Made by a program: the position numbers and the translations under genes. A DNA stretch of 64,000 bases. It comes from Paraflavitalea pollutisoli. Lineage in GTDB: Bacteria; Bacteroidota; Bacteroidia; Chitinophagales; Chitinophagaceae. Position 1 is the first letter of the stretch. Each line of letters opens with the position of its first letter. The notes beneath the pieces were generated by a model. It did no database searches. It was given only the letters and a program-made list of their open reading frames with translations, and was not told the DNA's origin. Shown here piece after piece: positions 7,833 to 17,575 of this stretch. The stretch is taken from contig NZ_JARKMX010000001.1 of the NCBI RefSeq assembly GCF_029360705.1, positions 62,001 to 126,000 on the forward strand, written 5' to 3'.

Positions 7833-9320
7833 ATGGCACTGAGTCAAAGTTTACAACAAAAACTACTTCAAAAGTTATCTCCCCAGCAAATTCAGTTGAT
7901 GAAGTTGCTGCAGGTGCCTACTGCCAATCTGGAGGAGCGATTAAAAGAAGAACTGGAAGAAAATCCGGCCCTTGAGCTTTCAGACGAAAATCACGAGGAT
8001 CAGTTTGAAGGCGAGATCAAGGACGAATTTGAGAGCAAAGATGACGATTTTGAGCCGGATGGCAGCGAGGAAGAATACGACAATATCGATATCAGCGAAT
8101 ATGTGGGTGATGACGACGGAGAGATTGCGGAATATAAGATGAAGGACGACAACTATCCGGAGGCGGACGACAATAAAACCGTTCCTTACCGGATCGAGAC
8201 CTCCTTTCACGAGCACTTACTGGAACAGCTGGGTATGCTAAAGCTCGACGATCGGCAACGAAGAATTGCAGAACAGATCGTGGGCAGCATCGATGACGAT
8301 GGTTACCTGCGCCGCGAGGCCTCAGCGATCGTCGATGACCTGGCTTTCCGGCAAAATATCGACAGCAACGAGCAGGAAGTGGAAAACGTGATCCGCCTGA
8401 TCCAGCAATTTGACCCTGCTGGTGTATGCGCCCGCAACCTGCAGGAGTGTCTGTTGCTGCAGCTGAAAAGACAGCAGTTTGCCGGCAAAAAGGTGGACAT
8501 GGCCATTGAAGTGCTTTCCAACTATTTCGACGAGTTTACCAAAAAACACTACGATAAGATCCAGCGCGGCCTGAACCTAACCGACGAAGGGCTGAAAGAC
8601 GTGATCGGCCATATCATCCGGCTAACGCCCAAACCAGGTGGCAATCACGGCGACATCAACAAAGCAGAAAGCTATGTGGTGCCCGACTTCTTCATTTACA
8701 ACAACGGCGGCAAACTGGAACTGACCCTCAACTCCAAGAACGCCCCCGACCTGCGCATCAGCGAAGGCTACCGGGACATGCTGAAGGAATACGACAAAGG
8801 CAGCAAAAAGGACAAACGGCAGAAAGAAGCCGTTTTGTTCATCAAGCAAAAGATCGACGCGGCCAAATGGTTCATCGATGCCATCAAACAGCGACAACAT
8901 ACGCTGTCGAGTGTGATGGAAACCATTATGGAATACCAGCTGGAATTCTTCCTGTCGGGCGACGAAACCTCGCTGCGCCCCATGATCCTCAAAGACATTG
9001 CAGAGCGTACCGGACTCGATATCTCTACAGTAAGCCGGGTGGCCAACAGTAAGTTCGTGCAAACGGAATTCGGCACCTACCGGCTGAAGTTCTTCTTCAG
9101 TGAATCGTTGAGCACCGATAGCGGTGAGGAAGTAAGTACCCGTGAGGTGAAAAAGATTCTCAGCGATATGATCGAAGGCGAAAGCAAGAAAAAGCCCCTG
9201 AGCGACGAAAAATTAACCGACATGCTCCAGGAAAAAGGATATAATATTGCACGTCGAACAGTGGCCAAATACCGCGAACAACTCAATATTCCGGTAGCGC
9301 GGCTGCGTAAAGAATTATAA
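7833..9320 (+). CDS. rpoN: RNA polymerase sigma-54 factor RpoN
   Basis: A 495-residue sigma-54 with all three regions. Region I (1-47) is the Gln/Leu-rich activator-interacting segment beginning MALSQSLQQKLLQKLSPQQ and ending ELEENPALEL. Region II (about 50-110) is very acidic. Region III holds the core-binding domain, the helix-turn-helix (DISTVSRVANSKFVQT, which reads the -12 element) and the C-terminal RpoN box ARRTVAKYR near 473-481, which reads the -24 element. It directs polymerase to -24/-12 promoters that need an NtrC-type ATPase; one such activator is encoded at 20190 in this window. The stop codon overlaps the ATG of the next gene by one base, indicating translational coupling. Confidence 0.97.
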   Translation: MALSQSLQQKLLQKLSPQQIQLMKLLQVPTANLEERLKEELEENPALELSDENHEDQFEGEIKDEFESKDDDFEPDGSEEEYDNIDISEYVGDDDGEIAEYKMKDDNYPEADDNKTVPYRIETSFHEHLLEQLGMLKLDDRQRRIAEQIVGSIDDDGYLRREASAIVDDLAFRQNIDSNEQEVENVIRLIQQFDPAGVCARNLQECLLLQLKRQQFAGKKVDMAIEVLSNYFDEFTKKHYDKIQRGLNLTDEGLKDVIGHIIRLTPKPGGNHGDINKAESYVVPDFFIYNNGGKLELTLNSKNAPDLRISEGYRDMLKEYDKGSKKDKRQKEAVLFIKQKIDAAKWFIDAIKQRQHTLSSVMETIMEYQLEFFLSGDETSLRPMILKDIAERTGLDISTVSRVANSKFVQTEFGTYRLKFFFSESLSTDSGEEVSTREVKKILSDMIEGESKKKPLSDEKLTDMLQEKGYNIARRTVAKYREQLNIPVARLRKEL

Positions 9321-9994
9321 TGGACAATATCAGTATTCCGGCTCCTTCTGCGAATGGCAACGGTCATGACCGGCATCCGGCGGTGATCCGCTTTTTCGCG
9401 CATCTTTTCTCATTTTTGTTGCACCCGATCCTGATCCCTACCTATGTTGCCGCCTTTCTGTTGTACCTGCACCCAATGGCATTTGCCGGTTATGGCGACC
9501 GGGAAAAGTTCTTCATCATGGTCGCGGTGTTTTTCAGCAGCGGCTTTCTGCCGGCGTTTTCCGTTTTCCTGATGGAGCGATTGGGTTTTGTCTCTTCTTT
9601 CTTTCTCCGTACACAACGTGAACGCATCATTCCCTATGCTGCGGCCATTATATTCTACTTCTGGATCTGGTATGTATTTCGCAATCAGCAGCGTACGCCT
9701 ATTCCCTTTGTTCAGTTTTTGTTGGGTAGTTTTCTGGGAGTTTGCAGCGCCTGGATGTGGAATATCAAGTTAAAGATCAGTATGCATGCTACTGGCGTTG
9801 GCGGCCTGATGATGTTCTTCCTGATACAGGCGCTTTCCGGTAACGATACTACTGCCCAATACCTGGCCATGGCTTTTCTGGTGACCGGTGTTGTCTGTAC
9901 CTCCCGCCTGATTGTGAGTGACCATAGTAAAGTGGAGATCTATCTTGGCCTGTTTACCGGTATGGCTTGCCAGCTGGTAGCGTGGTGGATATAA
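9320..9994 (+). CDS. Multi-pass membrane protein, PAP2-like
   Basis: A 224-residue protein with about six hydrophobic segments. Two stretches, KISMHATGVGG (about 151-161) and SRLIVSDHSKVEIYLG (about 193-208), resemble the degenerate SGH and SRxxxxxHxxxD motifs of type 2 phosphatidic acid phosphatases, although the final Asp is replaced by Glu. It could dephosphorylate a lipid or isoprenoid phosphate at the inner membrane, but the motif departures leave this uncertain. Its start codon overlaps the rpoN stop, so the two are translated from one message. A gene convergent to it (L,D-transpeptidase) ends 80 bases downstream. Confidence 0.65.
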   Translation: MDNISIPAPSANGNGHDRHPAVIRFFAHLFSFLLHPILIPTYVAAFLLYLHPMAFAGYGDREKFFIMVAVFFSSGFLPAFSVFLMERLGFVSSFFLRTQRERIIPYAAAIIFYFWIWYVFRNQQRTPIPFVQFLLGSFLGVCSAWMWNIKLKISMHATGVGGLMMFFLIQALSGNDTTAQYLAMAFLVTGVVCTSRLIVSDHSKVEIYLGLFTGMACQLVAWWI

Positions 9995-10074
9995 AAAAAA
10001 GAAAAGCCCGAACATAGGGTACGAACCTATATTGAGCTTTCCCGCCTTCAAACCATCTGAAGTTCATGTCCAAT

Positions 10075-10851
10075 CTAGCCGTTCAATATGTTGGACCTTG
10101 TCAGATAGTATTTTGTAGGGTGGTAAATGAACAGGCATGAACCACCTTTAATTGTTTCGATTATCTTATTCAGGACTTTCACCGGCACTGCGGGACAGCC
10201 AAGGCTGGTACCCGATATCTTGTTTTCCTTCAACCAATTGTTTCCTACATACCGCGAGCTGTGCACCACTATCCGCCGCTCGAAGGCTTTATCGTTGATC
10301 CCTTGTTCGAGTCCATCAATATTGAGTGAAAGTCCGTTGGCGCCCTGGTAGGTATTACGGGTTATGTAAAATCCCAGGCTGCTTTTGAATGATTCGGGAA
10401 CATTGGAAAATGATTGGGCGTATTCTTTGCCCGAGCGCTTTCCGTGTGCCACATACGTATTGATCAGTAGTTTGGTGCGTGCCAGGTCGATCACATACAG
10501 TCTCTTCTTACGGGACGATTGACTGAAGTCGACGATCGAGAGTACGCTATCGTTGGTTAATCCTTCTTCTGCCATCAGTTTGCGATACCCTTTCAACCCA
10601 TACTCCAGGGCTTCGCGGGTAAGGCCGATCTTTTCCAGTCGCAGGCTGTCGAACAAATAAGCAATATCATCCTGCAGCCGCTCTTCTGCACTTTTGGTGA
10701 CCGTATTGGACGGTGAATCGTACAATACGAACGGCTTGGGCACTGCGGTGGCGATCTTCAACTCTCTGCTGCTGCCCGACATAAATACGGGCCAGCTGGC
10801 TAAAATCAATATCAGTATTACAGTCACTATAGATTGTAATGGGCGATACAT
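10075..10851 (-). CDS. Murein L,D-transpeptidase catalytic domain family protein (YkuD_2 type)
   Basis: A 258-residue exported protein when started at the ATG at 10851, which gives a clear signal or anchor (MYRPLQSIVTVILILILASW); an in-frame ATG at 10938 would place it after a poorly plausible extension. The catalytic motif SGTSLGCPAVP near residue 215, with an upstream His in RRIVVHSSRYVG, is that of the YkuD_2 family. These enzymes form 3-3 crosslinks or attach proteins to peptidoglycan using a Cys thioester. The central LYVIDLARTKLLINTYVAHG stretch is the usual first strand pair of the domain. It probably acts in the periplasm. The 320 bases upstream hold no other recognisable gene. Confidence 0.85.
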   Translation of the reverse strand: MYRPLQSIVTVILILILASWPVFMSGSSRELKIATAVPKPFVLYDSPSNTVTKSAEERLQDDIAYLFDSLRLEKIGLTREALEYGLKGYRKLMAEEGLTNDSVLSIVDFSQSSRKKRLYVIDLARTKLLINTYVAHGKRSGKEYAQSFSNVPESFKSSLGFYITRNTYQGANGLSLNIDGLEQGINDKAFERRIVVHSSRYVGNNWLKENKISGTSLGCPAVPVKVLNKIIETIKGGSCLFIYHPTKYYLTRSNILNG

Positions 10852-11172
10852 GGTGCTCGGGTTTTCACAGGGGCAACAGCCTCTTGTTAACATCAATATC
10901 CAACCTGTCTCTCTTCGGATTCCTGCTGCACGGTTCAACTTTTTGCGGCAGTGGTTTGATCTGCGTCAAACCTTTGACTGGCGCCGGTCGCTGACGGATA
11001 TTAAACGGTGCTCAGGAACGAATTAGTATAGCACGGTGTAGCCGATACACCCCAATATTTTATTGTGCTGCGAATAGTGACAGGCGCTTGGCCGGGCTGC
11101 TGGGAAACGACGCGCACAGACGTATAGTCAGGTTAGAACACAATAACAATCAACAGGTTACCGGAATGCTCC

Positions 11173-12195
11173 CTACTGATGTGGCTTGTTGGGGCTGAAC
11201 TCGTTTGCGTAAATCTTGATCATGAGCAAGAAGAGGCTAATGAGGATGGGGCCGAATATGAGGCCGATGAATCCAAACATGCTGACGCCTATTATGACCC
11301 CAAACACGGTGATCAGCGGATGTACATCGCCGAGCTTTTTCTGCAGCCAGAAACGGAATACGTTGTCGGAAACACCGATCACGCCCAGGCCATAGATCAT
11401 CATGATGATGCCCTTGCCGGTGGCACCGTTTGCGAAGAACACCACGCTGATGGGAATATAGGCAGCAGCAGCCCCTACAACGGGCAACATGGCAGCGATA
11501 CAGGTAATGACGAACCAGAAAATGGGTTTATCCACGCCCAATATGACATAGCCAATCAGCGCTACCAGGCCCTGAATGAGAGCGATCAGGGGAATACCGA
11601 TGGCATTGGAGTTGACCAGCATGTTCAATTCCCGGCGGAGCAACAGGATATTCTCATCTTTCAGGGGCACCCATTCGTAGAAATGCGATTCCATTTTGCG
11701 ACCATCCACCAACATAAAGTACAGGATGAAATACATGATCAGTATGGTGGTCAGCGTTTCGAAGGTGGCGCCGAGTATTTTGGGCAGGGTTTCTGCCGCC
11801 ATCGTCGAAATGCGTTTGATGTTCTCATCGGTCAGTATCTGTATCTCATACTTCCGCTCATACTGAGCGATAAAGTTCTTGATGGAAGTGAGGATTTCTG
11901 AAGAATGATTGATGGCCCAGGCAACCCTCGAGGTCATCATATTGGCAAATACCAGGATGGGCACCATGATGATCAGAAAAGATAGTAACATCAAGAGCGC
12001 AGCTGCCAGGTTCTTGTTCCATTTATGCTTTCCCTGCAGGATGAACATGTACTTGCGCATGAGCACGTACAGGGTATAGGCTCCGAGAAAGGCGGGCAAA
12101 AAGGTTTTGAGGTAAATGAAGAGCACGTAACCGATGAGCAGGATAAGGATCAGTAACAGTAGCTGCCGGATGGCATTGTTTGGAATGGAATTCAT
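11173..12195 (-). CDS. AI-2E family transporter
   Basis: A 340-residue inner-membrane protein with seven to eight hydrophobic segments in the typical AI-2E (PF01594-like) arrangement: an N-terminal hairpin, a central helical soluble part (SSEILTSIKNFIAQYERKYEIQ...), then ALIQGLVALIGYVILGV, IAAMLPVVGAAAAYIPI and a C-terminal LIFGPILISLFLLM segment. Family members have been linked to autoinducer-2 export or Na+/H+ exchange, so the substrate should be left open. It precedes the MATE gene on the same strand, separated by 108 bases. Confidence 0.88.
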   Translation of the reverse strand: MNSIPNNAIRQLLLLILILLIGYVLFIYLKTFLPAFLGAYTLYVLMRKYMFILQGKHKWNKNLAAALLMLLSFLIIMVPILVFANMMTSRVAWAINHSSEILTSIKNFIAQYERKYEIQILTDENIKRISTMAAETLPKILGATFETLTTILIMYFILYFMLVDGRKMESHFYEWVPLKDENILLLRRELNMLVNSNAIGIPLIALIQGLVALIGYVILGVDKPIFWFVITCIAAMLPVVGAAAAYIPISVVFFANGATGKGIIMMIYGLGVIGVSDNVFRFWLQKKLGDVHPLITVFGVIIGVSMFGFIGLIFGPILISLFLLMIKIYANEFSPNKPHQ

Positions 12196-12303
12196 ACGCG
12201 TTTACTGGTTGCTGGTTGCCGAATCTGGTTAATGTATTGCGTGCTGATTTTGAACCAACAAGCTACACATAAACTGTCAGAATCCGGCAACCAGCGGGTT
12301 GTT

Positions 12304-13701
12304 TTAAATCTTTACATTTTTCCAGGCGCCCCGCCGGAAGATGATCACACCAGCAATACTGATGCCTGCCTCAGCCGTCAGGATAGCGGTAAACACACCG
12401 GTAGGTCCCCAGCCCAAATAAACCGACAGGAAATAAGCCAGGGGAATCTGGAACAACCAGAAACCAACAAAGTTGATATAAGTGGGTGTTTTGGTATCAC
12501 CAGCCCCATTAAAGGCACTAGTTACTACCATACCTACCCCATAAAATATATAACCCAGGCTCACGATGTGCAATGCCTGCGACGCCACCTTTACCACACC
12601 CGCATCTTTATTCATAAAGGATGTGATGAGATCACCGCCTAGCAGGAAGAGCAGGATAACGCCCGCCATAAAAATGGCGTTGTATTTGGCTGTCTTCCAG
12701 ACCGATTGCTCCGCCCGTTCGGGCTGTTGTGCGCCCAGGTTTTGACCCACCAGGGTCGCCGCCGCATTACTCATACCCCAGGCGGGCAATAAGAAAAACA
12801 TCAGGATCCGTATGGCGACACCATAGCCTGCCACCGCTTCATCGCCAAAGCGGGTGATCAGCCTGGCCAGGAACATCCAGCTGGCCGACGCTATGAAGAA
12901 CTGAAAGAACACCACCCACGACAGATCGAAGAGGGTTTTGAAGATACCCAGGTCGAGATCGAAATGCGGGCGCCTGATGCGCAACAGACTTTTCCCCTTG
13001 AACAGGTGGTAGAGCTGATACAACACACCCACACCCCGGCCAATGGTGGTAGCTATGGCGGCACCGGTAAGCCCGTAGTAGTGAATGAGTATCGGACACA
13101 GTATAATATTACAGCCGTTGGCCAGCCACAAGGACCACATGGCAATGGCGGCATTGCCTGCGCCGCGGAAGATCCCGTTAATGAGGAACAACAGCATGAT
13201 CACGGCTGAGCCGCCAAACATGATGCGGGTGTAGGGCGTACCCATCTCCACCACTTCGGGCGATCCGCCCATCAGCTTGAGTACCCAGGGTGCTCCAAAG
13301 CCACCGGCCAGGCTGATAACGACGGTAATGATCAGCGCCAGGTTGATGGCCTGTGCAGCCGATTTGGCCGCCAGGTCGATGTTCTTTTCGCCCACCCGGC
13401 GCGCTACTACGGCCGTAGCACCCATACTGAGCGCCATGGCTACGGAATACAGGATCGTCAATACCGACTCTGTCAGTACCACGGTGGATACCGCCTGCCG
13501 GGCATGCTCGATCCTGCCTACAAAGTATATATCGACTACGGCAAACACGCTCTCCATCATCATTTCGAGGATCATGGGGATGGCCAGCATCAGCACCCCT
13601 CTTCGGATGCTGCCCTGGGTAAAATCCTGGTGTTCGCTTGTCAGTGATTGTTTAATAAATGACCAGACAGACGTTTTGCTGTTTGTTGCATTCAATGGCA
13701 T
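12304..13701 (-). CDS. MATE family efflux transporter
   Basis: A 465-residue inner-membrane protein with twelve predicted membrane helices in two similar halves. Conserved stretches include LAIPMILEMMMESVFAVVDIYFVG at the start (split here as LAIPMILEMMMES and VFAVVDIYFVG) and the corresponding WGMSNAAATLVGQNLGA in the second half. MATE proteins export cationic drugs or metabolites in exchange for Na+ or H+. It is divergent from the sigma-54-type efflux operon that starts at 14044, so two export systems share a 340-base intergenic region. Specific substrate unknown. Confidence 0.92.
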   Translation of the reverse strand: MPLNATNSKTSVWSFIKQSLTSEHQDFTQGSIRRGVLMLAIPMILEMMMESVFAVVDIYFVGRIEHARQAVSTVVLTESVLTILYSVAMALSMGATAVVARRVGEKNIDLAAKSAAQAINLALIITVVISLAGGFGAPWVLKLMGGSPEVVEMGTPYTRIMFGGSAVIMLLFLINGIFRGAGNAAIAMWSLWLANGCNIILCPILIHYYGLTGAAIATTIGRGVGVLYQLYHLFKGKSLLRIRRPHFDLDLGIFKTLFDLSWVVFFQFFIASASWMFLARLITRFGDEAVAGYGVAIRILMFFLLPAWGMSNAAATLVGQNLGAQQPERAEQSVWKTAKYNAIFMAGVILLFLLGGDLITSFMNKDAGVVKVASQALHIVSLGYIFYGVGMVVTSAFNGAGDTKTPTYINFVGFWLFQIPLAYFLSVYLGWGPTGVFTAILTAEAGISIAGVIIFRRGAWKNVKI

Positions 13702-13931
13702 ACGTTACTCTTTTGGGAGTTGAGTGAATTATGATAATAGATCAGTGAAGACCGCTTCAGCAGCGGACAAAGGGGGTGAACCGTAAATGTCGCCGGGAGC
13801 CCGCGCTACTTGCCCTTGTTTCCGGCGAATGTGATGAGCATCATATTACAATGGAATTGAGATTTCAAATCTACTCTTTTGGCATCGCCGCGCCAAGCAT
13901 TTTTGTTGGCTTTTGGAGAAACACGGCGAAC

Positions 13932-13955
13932 AAAATGTCCGAAACCGGACATTTT
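13932..13955 (+). promoter_or_regulatory. Perfect inverted repeat, candidate upstream activator site
   Basis: AAAATGTCCG (13932-13941) and CGGACATTTT (13946-13955) form a perfect 10-bp inverted repeat around AAAC. Its centre is about 73 bases upstream of the -12 element at 14016 and about 85 before the predicted transcription start, a normal distance for the enhancer of an NtrC-type activator. The obvious candidate to bind it is the Fis-type helix-turn-helix of the regulator encoded at 20190 (inference). Confidence 0.6.
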
Positions 13956-14001
13956 CTCTTCCTGATCTTTTGACAACTCGTTGATAATGTGTCTTGTACG
14001 A

Positions 14002-14018
14002 TTGGCACTTAGCTTGGA
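14002..14018 (+). promoter_or_regulatory. Sigma-54-type -24/-12 promoter of the efflux operon
   Basis: TTGGCAC, five bases (TTAGC) and TTGGA fit the sigma-54 consensus TTGGCAC-N5-TTGCA except that the -12 GC is GG. GG at 14004 and GG at 14016 are separated by the required 10 bases. The start of transcription is expected near 14029, 15 bases before the first ATG. This was the only good -24/-12 match noticed in the window. Confidence 0.65.
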
Positions 14019-14043
14019 ACCCTATAGCAAACCGAAGTAAGCC

Positions 14044-15291
14044 ATGGATAGCGCAATCGCCCCCCAGATTATACAACAACGCAAAAGAAAAAGGATCATT
14101 TCGATCGTAGTTATCCTGATCGCGCTGGTCGCTGCCACCTGGGTGCTGCGGCTTTCCCTCTCCTCTTCGATCCGTAGATCGGCGATCATCACGGCCGTAG
14201 TAGAGAAAGGAGATGTCGACAACACACTTACCGCCACGGGAGAGATACAGCCTGAATTTGAAGAAGTGATCACCAGCCCCATCAATGCCGTCATCAAAAA
14301 TGTATTGCTCGAAGCCGGTACCCCGGTGAAATCGGGCCAGTCGGTTCTGGAACTGGACAAAGCTTTCACGCAGATCGAACTCGAAAAACTGCGGTTTCAA
14401 CTGGAGCTGAAAGAAAACAGCATCGCCCGCCTGACCCTGCAGCTCGACAAAAGCTTTTATGACCTCAAAGCCAACGACTCGATCAAACAGCTTCGCATCA
14501 ACAGCCTGCAAGCAGCTGTGCAGGACGCCAAGCGACTGTTTAAAGCTGGCGGCGGCACCCGCGAAGAAGTAGAGCAGGCCGAGCTGGACCTGAAGATTGC
14601 CCAGTTGGAAAAACGTCAACTTGAAAATGAGATCCACAACAAGCAAATGACCATGCGTACGGATATGCGCGAATCGCAGATAGCCGCCAAGATACAACGC
14701 AAGGACCTGGACGAACTGGAACGCAAACTGGAACAAGCCAATATAGTAGCCTCCCGCGATGGGGTCATTACCTGGGTCAATAAGAATATCGGTTCGCAGA
14801 TCGGAGAGGGAGCATCGCTGGTGAAAGTAGCCGACCTCGGCAGCTATAAGATCGTGGGCAGCATCTCCGATGCTTTTACCGACCAGGTTCATACCGGAAT
14901 GCCCGTGGTGGCAAAGATCAATGACTCGCTGATCAAGGGCATGGTCATCAACATTCACCCCGCCATTCAAAACAACATCCTGTCATTTGATGTGCAGCTC
15001 GATAACCGCAACAGCAAGCTGCTGCGGCCCAATATGAAGCTCGACATCTACCTGGTGACGGCTACCAGCAGTGACGTGCTGCGGGTGGCCAATGGTCCGG
15101 CCTTTAAAGGAGTGACCATACAGGACCTGTTTGTGGTACAAAACGGTAAGGCGATACGCAGGAGTGTGCCCATCGGCCTGTCGAATTTCGATTTCGTGGA
15201 ACTCAAAAACAATGTACAGCCCGGAGACGTGATCATTACCAGTGACATGAGCCAGTACAAGCACCTGCAGGAATTAACCATCAAAGACTAA
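14044..15291 (+). CDS. Periplasmic adaptor (membrane fusion) protein of an ABC efflux pump
   Basis: A 415-residue HlyD/MacA-type adaptor. An N-terminal membrane anchor at about 20-40 (IVVILIALVAATWVLRL) is followed by a lipoyl-like half (DNTLTATGEIQPEFEEVITSP in separate conserved parts), a long charged coiled coil at about 115-235 that should reach the outer-membrane channel, and the second lipoyl and beta-barrel parts (ASRDGVITWVNKNIGSQIGEG). It links the inner-membrane ABC complex to the TolC-like channel encoded 5 bases downstream. It is the first gene of the seven-gene operon and has a sigma-54-type promoter just upstream. Confidence 0.92.
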   Translation: MDSAIAPQIIQQRKRKRIISIVVILIALVAATWVLRLSLSSSIRRSAIITAVVEKGDVDNTLTATGEIQPEFEEVITSPINAVIKNVLLEAGTPVKSGQSVLELDKAFTQIELEKLRFQLELKENSIARLTLQLDKSFYDLKANDSIKQLRINSLQAAVQDAKRLFKAGGGTREEVEQAELDLKIAQLEKRQLENEIHNKQMTMRTDMRESQIAAKIQRKDLDELERKLEQANIVASRDGVITWVNKNIGSQIGEGASLVKVADLGSYKIVGSISDAFTDQVHTGMPVVAKINDSLIKGMVINIHPAIQNNILSFDVQLDNRNSKLLRPNMKLDIYLVTATSSDVLRVANGPAFKGVTIQDLFVVQNGKAIRRSVPIGLSNFDFVELKNNVQPGDVIITSDMSQYKHLQELTIKD

Positions 15292-15296
15292 ACCCC

Positions 15297-16889
15297 ATGA
15301 AAGCAAGGATCTATTTACCGGGCATAGCCCTTTTGATAAGCTGTGGGGGACAAAGCCTGAAAGCCCAATTGACGGAAACCACACCGATGGCAGTACTCGT
15401 GCCGGGAGCGCCCCCGCCTGCCAGATTTGGACGCCCCTGGACAATGGGCCAGCATGTACGTACCAATTTAACGAAGCCTGCCACTACCCATTACGACGAC
15501 ACGCTACGGCTATCTTTATCGCAAGTGGTGGCCATGGCCAAAGAGCAATCTATTGCGGCCAGGCAAGCAGTCACCCTGAAGGAGAACAAGTACTGGTTAT
15601 GGCGCACCTATCAATCCAATTACAAGCCACAACTGGTGCTCGATGGTCGGCTGCCTGCTTATAGCAAGACCTACCAGGAGATCCTGCAGCCCAACGGAAC
15701 GATCTCCTTTCAGCCGGTCAAAAACAACAACTCGTCGCTCAACCTCTCTTTGGAACAAAGCATCGCACAAACGGGCGGCACCATTTTCGGCACCACCCTG
15801 TTACAGCGCTTCGATGATTTTGACCGGAAGACAACCCTGTACAATGGGGTGCCTTACGCAGTAGGGTATACACAACCCCTGTTCATGTTCAACAACCTGA
15901 AATGGGACAAGCGCATCGAGCCCTTAAAGTACAATGAAAGCCGGCAGGAATACATTGAATCGATGGAGCAGATCGCCATACGCGCTTCTGGTTATTTCTT
16001 CGATCTGTTGCTGGCACAGGTCAACCTGCAGATCGCCGAGACCAATTTCAACAATACCACCAACATCCTGCGCATTGCCAACGAGAAGTTTGAACTGGGC
16101 CGTGTATCCCGCAATGAGATCCTGCAACTACAACTCGAGTTGCTGAAGTCGAAAAAATCGGTGGCCAGCGCCAAACGGGAAATGGAAATTGCCGTGTTGA
16201 ACCTGCGAGCCTATGTTGGGCTCAAGGGAGAGGAAAAAGTGGCCCTCAATCTGCCGGAAGGCGCCATTGCGATCGAAGTATCGGCCGATAAGGTATTGAC
16301 CGAAGCGTATGCCAACCGGTCGGATGCGATCGCTTTTCGGCGCAAGATCACCGAAGCGAAACGGGATGTGGCGAAGGCACGGGGCGATAACAGTTTGAAT
16401 GCGCGGTTGACGGCCCGATTGGGATTTTCCAATAGCTCGCTTAATTTGCCGGGGGTATATAAATCACCCAATAACCAGCAGTTGTTTCAGCTGGAGTTCG
16501 ATATCCCCATCCTCGACTGGGGCCGTTCGCGCAGCCGGATGAAGACAGCGCAGGCCAATCAGAAGTTCGTAGAATATGCAGTAGAGCAGGATCAGCAGGT
16601 CTTTCGTCAGGAGATCTTTACCCAGGTAACGCTGTTTGATATGATGCAGGAACAGGTATCCCTGACCGAGCAGGCAGACAGCATCGCTTCGGAGAAATAC
16701 CAGATCGCTCGGGAGCGCTATGTGCTCGGCAAACTGAGTATTACCGACCTGAGCATTGCCTTTCAGGAAAAAGACCAGGCCAAACGCGACTATGTATTTG
16801 CGCTGCGCGATCTCTGGGGAGCTTATTACCAGTTACGTTACCTTTCCTTATACGATTTTGAGAAAAACGAAAAGATCATCTATCAATAA
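15297..16889 (+). CDS. TolC family outer-membrane efflux channel
   Basis: A 530-residue outer-membrane factor. After a signal peptide (about 1-24) there are two homologous all-helical halves. The first contains LRLSLSQVVAMAKEQSIAAR and an insertion with a beta-strand region (SLNLSLEQSIAQTGG); the second includes the long helices LGRVSRNEILQLQLELLKSKKS and RYVLGKLSITDLSIAFQEK, both of which are standard OEP-family features. It should form a trimeric channel and duct. It begins 5 bases after the adaptor stop codon and ends 20 bases before the ATPase start, consistent with one transcript and one tripartite pump. Confidence 0.92.
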   Translation: MKARIYLPGIALLISCGGQSLKAQLTETTPMAVLVPGAPPPARFGRPWTMGQHVRTNLTKPATTHYDDTLRLSLSQVVAMAKEQSIAARQAVTLKENKYWLWRTYQSNYKPQLVLDGRLPAYSKTYQEILQPNGTISFQPVKNNNSSLNLSLEQSIAQTGGTIFGTTLLQRFDDFDRKTTLYNGVPYAVGYTQPLFMFNNLKWDKRIEPLKYNESRQEYIESMEQIAIRASGYFFDLLLAQVNLQIAETNFNNTTNILRIANEKFELGRVSRNEILQLQLELLKSKKSVASAKREMEIAVLNLRAYVGLKGEEKVALNLPEGAIAIEVSADKVLTEAYANRSDAIAFRRKITEAKRDVAKARGDNSLNARLTARLGFSNSSLNLPGVYKSPNNQQLFQLEFDIPILDWGRSRSRMKTAQANQKFVEYAVEQDQQVFRQEIFTQVTLFDMMQEQVSLTEQADSIASEKYQIARERYVLGKLSITDLSIAFQEKDQAKRDYVFALRDLWGAYYQLRYLSLYDFEKNEKIIYQ

Positions 16890-16909
16890 AACCTTCAAAG
16901 CATATCATC

Positions 16910-17575
16910 ATGATACAATTACAAAACATTGAAAAAGTATATCGCACCAGCGCTGTAGAAACCCTGGCACTCAACAATGTCAACCTCAACGTCAACAAGG
17001 GCGAATTTCTCTCGATCATGGGTCCTTCGGGCTGCGGCAAGAGTACGCTGCTCAACATCATGGGTCTGCTCGATGCTCCTTCAAAAGGGGAGGTGAGGAT
17101 CGACAACGAGGCGACGACCAGCCTGTCTGATAAACAGATGGCGCATTTCAGGAACAAGAAGCTCGGCTTTATATTCCAAAGCTATCACCTTATCAATGAC
17201 CTGCGGGTGCTCGACAATGTGGAGCTGCCGCTGCTCTATCGCAACAGCAACGCCAAAGAGCGCACCCGGTTGGCCAAGGCTGCACTGGAAAAAGTAGGTC
17301 TCAGCAACCGGATGAAACACTTCCCCAACCAGCTCTCCGGTGGTCAAAAACAGCGGGTCGCTATTGCCCGCGCGATCGTTGGTGAACCGGAGATCATCCT
17401 GGCAGATGAGCCGACCGGCAACCTCGACAGCGCGATGGGTAATGAGATCATGGACATCCTGCTGGAGCTGAACAATATCGACAAGACCACTATCGTGATG
17501 GTCACGCACGACGAACACATGGCGCGCAGAACGCACCGGCTGGTTCGCTTGTTCGACGGATCGCAGGTGAGTTAA
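16910..17575 (+). CDS. ABC transporter ATP-binding protein, MacB/LolD type
   Basis: A 221-residue nucleotide-binding protein. Walker A is GPSGCGKST near 38-46, the Q-loop is in FIFQSYHLI, the ABC signature is LSGGQKQR near 143-150, Walker B is [12 protein letters not shown], and the switch His is in [11 protein letters not shown]. The length and the EPTGNLDS stretch place it with MacB/LolD ATPases that drive mechanotransmission rather than transport through the membrane domains. Unlike canonical MacB, the ATPase is separate from its permease. The 129-base gap to the permease gene includes 24 in-frame sense codons directly after the stop, noted separately. Confidence 0.95.
   Translation: MIQLQNIEKVYRTSAVETLALNNVNLNVNKGEFLSIMGPSGCGKSTLLNIMGLLDAPSKGEVRIDNEATTSLSDKQMAHFRNKKLGFIFQSYHLINDLRVLDNVELPLLYRNSNAKERTRLAKAALEKVGLSNRMKHFPNQLSGGQKQRVAIARAIVGEPEIILADEPTGNLDSAMGNEIMDILLELNNIDKTTIVMVTHDEHMARRTHRLVRLFDGSQVS

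Noticed and set aside
9995-10050. Possible hairpin between the PAP2-like and L,D-transpeptidase genes
   Set aside because: ATAGG/CCTAT and AAAGC/GCTTT could pair, but the stem is broken by large loops, so it is not listed as a terminator.
13846-14970. 374-residue minus-strand frame opposite the adaptor gene
   Set aside because: Antisense to the adaptor gene with its coiled coil and lipoyl motifs; composition is that of a shadow frame.
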